A stretch of 64,000 nt of DNA from JAAYLC01 sp035654795 (GTDB lineage Bacteria > Bacteroidota > Bacteroidia > Flavobacteriales > Flavobacteriaceae): positions 1 to 64,000 of the forward strand of contig DASRWC010000029.1 in assembly GCA_035654795.1 (NCBI GenBank), written 5' to 3'. The translations under genes and the position numbers were made by a program. Numbering within the stretch: position 1 is the stretch's first letter; every line of letters starts with the position of its first letter. Below the pieces are notes generated by a model. It saw only the letters and a program-made list of their open reading frames with translations. It had not been told where the DNA came from and ran no database searches. Positions 17,720 through 24,140 of the stretch are shown here, in pieces.

Positions 17720-18825
17720 ATTTGCTGCTGTTTTGATTGAGTTATATATTCAAATGTCTTGGGCGTTATAGACCACATCCCGCCTGTTATGCTGATCCAT
17801 CCGTCACGCTGCATTTGTTGGATGCTTTTCTTAGAATATCCCCTAAAATTATTCAAAAGCTTAACAGAGTGTGGGTGGTAAACATTCTTGTGAGAAACTG
17901 CAATGTTATACATTAGCTGAAGTGTCTTTTTTAATTTCAGATCGTTTCTGTTTCTACGATGCTTAATTTGTTTAAATAAATATCCCCGTTCCGGCGAGAA
18001 TATTAAAGAAATGATCACTATCACCGCCGCCACCATTACAATCACAGGTCCGGTGGGAATATGTGCCGAAGATGCACTTATTGCCGTGCCTGTTATGCCG
18101 GATAACGCCCCAAAAATCCCTGCGAGTATGACCATATTTTTCAGACTGTTTGTCCATTGCCGTGCAGCTGCGGCCGGTGCAAGAAGAATGGCACTCATAA
18201 GGATAACACCCACCGTTTGCAATCCGAGAACAATGGCTACAACAATTAGAAGAGAAACCAATGCATCCAGAAGCTTTGTTTTAATTCCTATTGAATGTGC
18301 ATAATCCTTGTCAAAGAGCATGATTTTAAATTCTTTCCAAAACAAAATAACTACAAATAAAGAAAGAGTCGTTACCGCTCCCATCATCCACACATCTTCT
18401 ACCATAAGTGTGGCAGCTTGACCAAAGAGGAATTTGTCTAATCCTGCCTGGTTTGCGTCAGGCATTTTTTGGATGAATGTCAGTAATACCATCCCGAATC
18501 CGAAAAAAACCGAAAGCACCAGCCCAAGAGCTGTGTCTGTTTTTAGATGCGTTTTTGTCACAATTTTTCGAATCCAAAATAATCCGAGCAGCGCGCTCAA
18601 GAAAGCTCCTATCAGTAATCCGGATGACGATTTTGTTCCGGTAATCAAAAAAGCAAGGACTATGCCCGGCAGTGCAGCGTGTGAGATAGCATCTCCAAGC
18701 AAACTTTCTTTTTTCAGCACCGCAAAACACCCCAACATGCCACTGATCGCCCCCAACAATGCTGTTCCACAGGTTATGACACCTACCGTATAATCGGTAA
18801 AGATTAATTTTAAGGAGTCCCACAT
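17716..18825 (-). CDS. metal ABC transporter permease with C-terminal helix-turn-helix-like domain
   Basis: A second, 369-residue ABC-3 family permease, paralogous to its downstream neighbour. The core (residues about 1-275) shows GMLGCFAVLKKESLLGDAISHAALPGIVLAFL, FLFGQAATLM, GIKTKLLDALVSLLIVVAIVLGLQTVGVILMSAILLAPAAAAR. The last 90 residues are soluble and basic (KHRRNRNDLKLKK), then HPHSVKLLNNFRGYSKKSIQQMQRDGWI and MWSITPKTFEYI, again a winged-helix-like arrangement. It lies 3 bases after the ATPase gene and overlaps the next permease by four bases. Confidence 0.9.
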   Translation of the reverse strand: MWDSLKLIFTDYTVGVITCGTALLGAISGMLGCFAVLKKESLLGDAISHAALPGIVLAFLITGTKSSSGLLIGAFLSALLGLFWIRKIVTKTHLKTDTALGLVLSVFFGFGMVLLTFIQKMPDANQAGLDKFLFGQAATLMVEDVWMMGAVTTLSLFVVILFWKEFKIMLFDKDYAHSIGIKTKLLDALVSLLIVVAIVLGLQTVGVILMSAILLAPAAAARQWTNSLKNMVILAGIFGALSGITGTAISASSAHIPTGPVIVMVAAVIVIISLIFSPERGYLFKQIKHRRNRNDLKLKKTLQLMYNIAVSHKNVYHPHSVKLLNNFRGYSKKSIQQMQRDGWISITGGMWSITPKTFEYITQSKQQQI

Positions 18826-18828
18826 TTT

Positions 18829-19566
18829 CTATTGATTTAGTGCCACTTTATAGTTAATCCCATAGGTACGGGTAAGATTATCATCGTTAAAAATATCTTT
18901 CACAGGACCTGTATCAATTCTTTTGACATTCAGGAAGGTAACCCAGTCAAAATATTCCGGCACTGTCTGCAAGTCGTGATGTACTACAACCACAGTTTTG
19001 TTTCGATTCCGAAGTTCTTTGAGAATGTTTATAATGGCAACTTCCGTAACAGCATCTACTCCTTGTAGAGGTTCATCCATTATATAAATATCGGCATCTT
19101 GTGCAAGTGCACGTGCCAGGAATACTCTTTGTTGCTGTCCGCCACTGAGCTGGCTTATTTGCCTGTTTTGGAAGTCGGTCATCTTCACTTGCTCCATTGC
19201 GGTTAGGGCAATTTTCTTCTCTTTAATTCCCGGTCTTTTGATCCATCCCAAGTTTCCGTATGTACCCATAAGAACAACATCCAGGGCGGTAGTTGGGAAA
19301 TCCCAATCCACACTTCCTTTCTGAGGCACGTATGCCACCCTTTTTCTGTTCTCTTTGTAAGGTTTTCCGAAAACTCTCACACTTCCTGCAATGGGTTTAA
19401 TGAGTCCGAGAATAGATTTAATTAAGGTTGATTTTCCGGCGCCATTCGGCCCCACAATTGCCATTAGAACGCCTTCGGGAACTTTCAAATCAATATCCCA
19501 TAACACCGGCTTATAATCATAGGCCACTGTGAGATCATCTACTTGTATTGCAATATTTTCCTTCAT
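18829..19566 (-). CDS. metal ABC transporter ATP-binding protein
   Basis: Cytoplasmic ATPase driving the adjacent permeases. The 245-residue protein has Walker A GPNGAGKST (about residues 39-47), the Q-loop VPQKGSVDWDFP, the ABC signature LSGGQQQR, Walker B YIMDEPLQGVD and the switch His in VVVHHDL. The Q-loop segment and overall length are those of MntB/TroB/ZnuC-type ATPases. Its start overlaps the end of the binding-protein gene by four bases, and it is followed after 3 bases by the permease genes. Confidence 0.96.
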   Translation of the reverse strand: MKENIAIQVDDLTVAYDYKPVLWDIDLKVPEGVLMAIVGPNGAGKSTLIKSILGLIKPIAGSVRVFGKPYKENRKRVAYVPQKGSVDWDFPTTALDVVLMGTYGNLGWIKRPGIKEKKIALTAMEQVKMTDFQNRQISQLSGGQQQRVFLARALAQDADIYIMDEPLQGVDAVTEVAIINILKELRNRNKTVVVVHHDLQTVPEYFDWVTFLNVKRIDTGPVKDIFNDDNLTRTYGINYKVALNQ

Positions 19567-20477
19567 TCTTTTAATCCGTTTACAATGGTGTTCACGTTAT
19601 AAGTGTACATCCCGATGTATGTACCTTCAGAACTGTTTTTATTTCCAAGGGTGTCACTAAAAAGCTCTCCACCAATGCTTACTTCAAATCCCCTTGCTTT
19701 CACAGCTGCCTGTAACGCTTCTATCATTCTTCTTGGCACTGAGTTTTCAACAAAAATGGATTTAATTTCATGCGTCACAATAAAATCAGCCAACGCCCGA
19801 ACATCTTTTACTCCGGCCTCTGTAGCTGTTGAAATTCCCTGCAACCCGACGACTTTGAATCCGAAGGATTTTCCGAAATAACCAAAAGCATCGTGAGCAG
19901 TCACAAGTATTCTTTTTTCTTCCGGAATTTCATTGACTTTCTCTATTAGTTCTGCTTTCAGAGCTGATAGTTCCTTTTGAAAAGCCATATTATTTTCTCG
20001 GAAGAAAGCTGCTTGTTCAGGACGGATGGCTATGAGTTCCTTGGTTATTACTGAACACATTTCTTTTACAAGATCAACATCAAACCATACGTGCGGATCA
20101 TAACTTCCGCCGAAATTGGAAGATTCCAGTAATTGATTTTTTGGAAGCGAATCTCCTAAAGCCACCATATGTCGTTTATCTTTTAATTTTGCAAAAACAT
20201 CGGTCAGTTTCCCTTCAAGATGGAGGCCTCCATAGAAAATAATATCTGCTTCATAAAGCTTCAAGACGTCTCCTTCGCTTGCTTTATAAAGGTGCGGATC
20301 CACTCCCGGACCCATGAGATGCCGGAGTGCAATTTCATTTCCTCCGATTCTGGAAATAAGGTCTGCTACAATGTTGGTCGTTGCCAAAACCTTCAAACGG
20401 TCATCTTTTGGTTTAGGTTTGTTGCAGGCTAGAAATAGGAATGACAGAATTAAGAATGGTAGCATTTTCATCTTCAA
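19563..20477 (-). CDS. metal ABC transporter substrate-binding lipoprotein (TroA-like)
   Basis: Captures a divalent metal outside the inner membrane and passes it to the permeases. Lipobox LFLAC gives lipidation at Cys18. The metal ligands of the cluster A-I binding proteins are visible: His62 (GVDPHLYK), His129 (YDPHVWFD), His195 (TAHDAFGYF) and Asp275 (ELFSDTLG). His at the third position is the TroA/ZnuA type rather than the PsaA type (Glu). The His-rich loop typical of dedicated zinc ZnuA proteins is absent. Together with the MntR-like regulator this favours manganese or mixed Mn/Zn/Fe transport, but sequence cannot settle it. It overlaps both neighbours by four bases. Confidence 0.93.
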   Translation of the reverse strand: MKMKMLPFLILSFLFLACNKPKPKDDRLKVLATTNIVADLISRIGGNEIALRHLMGPGVDPHLYKASEGDVLKLYEADIIFYGGLHLEGKLTDVFAKLKDKRHMVALGDSLPKNQLLESSNFGGSYDPHVWFDVDLVKEMCSVITKELIAIRPEQAAFFRENNMAFQKELSALKAELIEKVNEIPEEKRILVTAHDAFGYFGKSFGFKVVGLQGISTATEAGVKDVRALADFIVTHEIKSIFVENSVPRRMIEALQAAVKARGFEVSIGGELFSDTLGNKNSSEGTYIGMYTYNVNTIVNGLKE

Positions 20478-21139
20478 ATTAGTTTTAGAAACAGATTCTC
20501 TGCAACCTTTCCTGAAAGAGAAAGCAGAACACCATCAACTTCTATTAAAACTGAATCATCAAAGGATTCTTTGGCAACTACTTTTATTTTTGTTCCGATA
20601 TTTATTTTGAGTCGGTCAAGATATTGTAGAAAATCGGCGCTTGATTCTTTAACTCCCACACATACTCCCATTTGTTCCGGAGTCGCATCTGAAAGTAACT
20701 TCTTCTCGGTTCGAGCCATAATGCCATCTGCGTTTGGAATGGGATCACCGTGTGGATCAAATTCAGGGTTTCCAAGATAATCATCAAGCCGACGTACAAG
20801 TTCGTCTGATTGAACATGTTCCAGTTGTTCTGCAATATCATGGACCTGGTCCCATTCAAAATGGAGCTTTTCTACAAGAAAGACTTCCCACAGCCTATGT
20901 TTTCGGATTACGCCGGTAGCTATTTTTCTTCCGCGGGCAGTGAGCCTCACCCCTCGATACCGCTTGTAAGTTGCCAAGTTTTTGTCTGATAGCCTCTGCA
21001 CCATATCTGTTACTGATGAAGGTTTATTTTCCATAGCCTCAGCAATGGCCGTGGTATTCACCTCTTGTGGTTTATCCCCTTCAAGATGATAGATGGTTTT
21101 TAGATAATTTTCTTCAGCACGGGTAAGCATAATTTTCAT
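20474..21139 (-). CDS. DtxR/MntR-family metal-dependent repressor
   Basis: A 221-residue regulator: winged helix (residues about 1-70, with TTAIAEAMENKPSSVTDMVQRL), metal-binding dimerisation domain (71-140) and a C-terminal SH3/FeoA-like domain (about 145-221). Metal ligands align as His81, Glu85, His100, Glu104, Glu107 and His108. Position 104 is Cys in DtxR (iron) but Glu in MntR (manganese), which points to Mn sensing. It is first in the operon and overlaps the binding-protein gene by four bases; a palindrome at 21175-21194 is the likely operator. Start choice: ATG 21139 (MKIMLT); ATG 21130 is possible, and TTG 21148 is open but falls in the promoter. Confidence 0.93.
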   Translation of the reverse strand: MKIMLTRAEENYLKTIYHLEGDKPQEVNTTAIAEAMENKPSSVTDMVQRLSDKNLATYKRYRGVRLTARGRKIATGVIRKHRLWEVFLVEKLHFEWDQVHDIAEQLEHVQSDELVRRLDDYLGNPEFDPHGDPIPNADGIMARTEKKLLSDATPEQMGVCVGVKESSADFLQYLDRLKINIGTKIKVVAKESFDDSVLIEVDGVLLSLSGKVAENLFLKLI

Positions 21140-21145
21140 TTGAGG

Positions 21146-21153
21146 CAAAAATA
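21146..21153 (-). promoter_or_regulatory. putative -7 element (TATTTTTG) of the metal-uptake operon
   Basis: Exact TAnnTTTG match on the minus strand, immediately before the regulator gene. The -33 region has no TTG but is covered by the palindrome at 21175-21194. With a start about 6 bases downstream, translation from ATG 21139 would be leaderless. Confidence 0.5.
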
Positions 21154-21174
21154 TGTTTTATTTATGAAAATAAA

Positions 21175-21194
21175 AATTTAGCTAAGGCTAAATT
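21175..21194. promoter_or_regulatory. palindromic operator, probable DtxR/MntR-type box
   Basis: AATTTAGC-TAAG-GCTAAATT: perfect 8-base arms with a 4-base centre. The TTAG...CTAA core resembles DtxR-family boxes. It sits 22-41 bases upstream of the -7 element, over the -33 region, so a bound repressor would block polymerase. Autoregulation of the whole five-gene operon is inferred. Confidence 0.65.
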
Positions 21195-21208
21195 CTAAAT
21201 CTTGGGAT

Positions 21209-21246
21209 TAAAAAAGCCCTTGCGGAAATAGATCAACAAGGGCTTA
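21209..21246 (-). terminator. intrinsic terminator behind the OmpA-family gene
   Basis: AAGCCCTTG (21214-21222) pairs with CAAGGGCTT (21237-21245); on the minus strand the hairpin is followed by a run of six T. It separates the surface-protein module from the metal-uptake operon, which is read in the same direction. Confidence 0.85.
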
Positions 21247-21267
21247 ATTTTAATTTGGATTCTCTAC

Positions 21268-23160
21268 TTATTTCTTCACGATAATAAATTCAGAACGTCT
21301 ATTATCCTCGTGTTGTTGTTCCGTACAATTATCACCACAATCGTGGAGAGGTCTTGATTTACCAAATCCTTCTCCGCTGATTCTGTCTTTGGAGATTCCT
21401 TTGGAAATTACATATTCTACGGTACTTTTTGCTCTTCTGTTAGACAATGCCTTGTTATAAGCTGCAGAACCGCGGTTGTCTGTATGCGCTTCCACCTTAA
21501 TTACCACATCTTTGTTCTTTTTCATGTATTCCACCAGCTTATCGAGTTCAAAAGCAGCTTGAGGTCTTATATTGTGTTTATCGAAATCGAAATGGATGGC
21601 ATTAAGTTTTACTTTACCTTCTTCTGCAATCAAGTCAATTGGTCTAAGGGCAATAGTAATTTCTTTTTCTTCACTTTTTGAAACAGATGCAATGGTTTGC
21701 GCACCGCTCTCATAGCCTTCTTTTGATGCTTGAATCACGTGACCTTGATCACATGCTAAAGCAAACCTTCCTTTTCCTTGGTTATCAGATGTCTGTGTTT
21801 TTAATCTATTTTCTTTATTGTCGAACAACTCAAGTCGTACATTGGAAAGTTTTTCTTTAGTCTGTATGTCTATGACGGTAACATTCGCAATAAGCTCACA
21901 AGATTTGATCTTTTCAATTCGGTAGATGTCATCGCTTCCTTTTCCTCCTGATCTGTCTGAAGACACAAATCCTTCTTCAGTTTTCACATCATAAAAGAAT
22001 GCGAAATCGTCTTTAAGGCTATTTACTCCAAGCCCCATGTTTACCGGCTTTTCAAATCCGTTCCCTTTCGCTTTGGCTGCAAACACGTCAAGACCTCCCA
22101 TTCCCATATGCCCGTCACTTGAGAAATAAAGCGTTCCGTTAGCATCTACAAACGGGAATCCTTCTCGTCCTTCAGTATTCACATCAGTAACATTTTCCGG
22201 AGTTCCGAAACTTCCATCAGCCTTAATAGCCACTTTATAGATATCTGATTGTCCTTTACCTCCCGGTCTGTCACTTGTAAAATAAAGTGTTTTTCCATCA
22301 GCACTAATGGCCGGGTGACTGTTTGAATATTCCGTATCGTTAAAAGACACAGGTTGAATATCTGTCCATCTTCCATCAACATTAGTAGCATAGTAGATGT
22401 TCAGCTGGTTAATCCCGTCTTTATCTTTCTTATATTTTCCTTTGTAATAGTCGTTTCTATCAAAATACATTCTTTTTCCGTCGGGTGAAATGGCCACTGT
22501 ACTTTCGTGGTATTTTGTATTGACATCACCTTTCAGCAGCTCGGCGTCTTTTATAACTCCTCCAACTATAGATGCCTTGTAGATGTCTAAAAAAGGTTCG
22601 TCATTCCATTCATACGTCTTGCGCGCAGTATTTCTTGCTGAAGTAAAATAGAAAGTACCGTTATAGATTCTTCCTCCGAAGTCTGAAAATTTGGAATTCA
22701 GCTCATTCAGGTTAGAGGCGGTATATTTCTGTTTGCTTTCTTCAATAATTCTCGGCAAATAATTTGGATCTTTCATAAACTCAACGGCTCTGGAATCGTT
22801 GGGTTTCATCTGTGCAAATCTTTTCATTTGCTCATTAAACTCCTTTGGTTTCCCATTGGATTTTAATGTTTGCGCATAGTTAAAAACTGTTTCCGGATCC
22901 ACATTTTTATCCTTTACTACTCTTTGGTAATAGGTTTCAGCATTTTTGGTATCATTTACAAAATAGTAGCTGTTAGCGAGGCGTTCGTGGACATAATTGG
23001 AATTGTCTCCATTCTTTACAAGCGAAAGATATTCCTCTGCGGCATCTGTATATTTTAGCTGATCGTATAGCTTATCAGCCTTTTTTGTCTTACTTGATTG
23101 AGCGAATGCTACCGTAGAGCTAATCGCTAGCAGTAAAAATATTGTATATATCTTTTTCAT
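21268..23160 (-). CDS. OmpA-family protein with TPR and PD40 repeats (T9SS accessory type)
   Basis: A 630-residue envelope protein: signal peptide (residues 1-20, ending AFAQ), TPR-like helices (about 25-130), a PD40/WD40-like propeller (about 150-410, with repeated SPDGKRMYF, SADGKTLYFTSDRPGG and YFSSDGHMGMGGLDVF), a carboxypeptidase-regulatory-like Ig domain (about 425-505) and a C-terminal OmpA domain (about 515-630, IHFDFDKHNI and EAHTDNRGSAAYN) that should bind peptidoglycan. This architecture is shared with PorE-like and SprE/SprF-associated proteins in T9SS genomes. It is third in a run after a type B cargo gene and a PorP/SprF gene, with 23 bases to the latter, so a role in fixing that cargo at the surface is likely. 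Confidence 0.9.
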   Translation of the reverse strand: MKKIYTIFLLLAISSTVAFAQSSKTKKADKLYDQLKYTDAAEEYLSLVKNGDNSNYVHERLANSYYFVNDTKNAETYYQRVVKDKNVDPETVFNYAQTLKSNGKPKEFNEQMKRFAQMKPNDSRAVEFMKDPNYLPRIIEESKQKYTASNLNELNSKFSDFGGRIYNGTFYFTSARNTARKTYEWNDEPFLDIYKASIVGGVIKDAELLKGDVNTKYHESTVAISPDGKRMYFDRNDYYKGKYKKDKDGINQLNIYYATNVDGRWTDIQPVSFNDTEYSNSHPAISADGKTLYFTSDRPGGKGQSDIYKVAIKADGSFGTPENVTDVNTEGREGFPFVDANGTLYFSSDGHMGMGGLDVFAAKAKGNGFEKPVNMGLGVNSLKDDFAFFYDVKTEEGFVSSDRSGGKGSDDIYRIEKIKSCELIANVTVIDIQTKEKLSNVRLELFDNKENRLKTQTSDNQGKGRFALACDQGHVIQASKEGYESGAQTIASVSKSEEKEITIALRPIDLIAEEGKVKLNAIHFDFDKHNIRPQAAFELDKLVEYMKKNKDVVIKVEAHTDNRGSAAYNKALSNRRAKSTVEYVISKGISKDRISGEGFGKSRPLHDCGDNCTEQQHEDNRRSEFIIVKK

Positions 23161-23183
23161 CTTAAATGAAATTTATTTAATTA

Positions 23184-24134
23184 TTAGAAGAATCTTGGTG
23201 ATCTCAACACTTTTGGTTTGAAGTATAGGTCAAAGGTCAATACTACTTCGTGAGAAGCAGGACCTACTGCTTTAATATCAGACATCACGTGGTCATAGGC
23301 GTATCCAATTCTGATATTGTCATTTACTTGAAAACCTATCAACCCACTGAAAGAATCATCAAGTCTATAAGACGCCCCTATTTCGAAGCGGTCATAGAAC
23401 AAGGCATTCAGGTTTCCGTCAAAAGAAACCGGTGCTTCAAAAGCAGATTTCACCATAACGGATGGCTTTAATTTAAAGTTTTCTGAAAGTTGGAAGACAT
23501 ATCCGGCAGTAGCGAAGTAGTGATTTACTTCAGAACCGTATTTCAATCCGTTTTCATCTAAGTGAACAGACTTTAACAAGTTTGGAGCAGATAATCCGAT
23601 ATAGAAGTTATCTCCATAAAAGAAGGCACCGGCTCCAACGTTGGGGTACACGTTATTGATGTTCTGAGAAAAGAACGGGTCATTTGGATCTTGCAGTTCC
23701 AAAGAGGTCAATCCTACATCATGAAAAGTTGCACCGGCTTTAACTCCTAATGCTAATTTCAAAGATGTTGACAATTGCAGGGTATAAGAAAAATCTGCAA
23801 AAACGTTAGTCTCTGTTACGGGCCCGAGCTGATCGCGAATGGCAGAAAGACCCAGGCCTACTTTCTCCCCTACAGGTGAATGTGCGGCAAAGGTAAAGGT
23901 AACCGGATTGTCATCAAGTCCTGTCCATTGGTTTCTATAGAGACCGGTGAGTGACAGACTTTCTTTAGACCCCGCATAAGCAGGATTCACCACGTTCATG
24001 TTATACATATATTGGGTGTACTGAGGATCTTGTTGTGCTCGTGATTCCTGGAAGAGAAGCACGACCATTAACACTGTAAGGATATATATATTCTTTTTCA
24101 TTGTTATCATATTGATAGTTAAAAAGGATTTCAT
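23184..24134 (-). CDS. PorP/SprF family outer-membrane protein
   Basis: A 316-residue predicted beta-barrel. Signature features are the early AQQDPQYTQYMYNMNVVNPAYAGSK segment, then repeated amphipathic strands, and GASYRLDDSFSGLIGFQVNDNIRIGYAYD near the end. The signal peptide covers about residues 14-33 if the ATG at 24134 is used; ATG at 24107 (MKKNIYILTVL) would be more typical and is the likely true start. In Flavobacterium, SprF-type proteins are needed for export of particular type B cargo such as SprB. Here it lies 6 bases behind a type B cargo gene, so it is probably the dedicated partner of that protein. Confidence 0.92.
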   Translation of the reverse strand: MKSFLTINMITMKKNIYILTVLMVVLLFQESRAQQDPQYTQYMYNMNVVNPAYAGSKESLSLTGLYRNQWTGLDDNPVTFTFAAHSPVGEKVGLGLSAIRDQLGPVTETNVFADFSYTLQLSTSLKLALGVKAGATFHDVGLTSLELQDPNDPFFSQNINNVYPNVGAGAFFYGDNFYIGLSAPNLLKSVHLDENGLKYGSEVNHYFATAGYVFQLSENFKLKPSVMVKSAFEAPVSFDGNLNALFYDRFEIGASYRLDDSFSGLIGFQVNDNIRIGYAYDHVMSDIKAVGPASHEVVLTFDLYFKPKVLRSPRFF

Positions 24135-24140
24135 GGTGAA

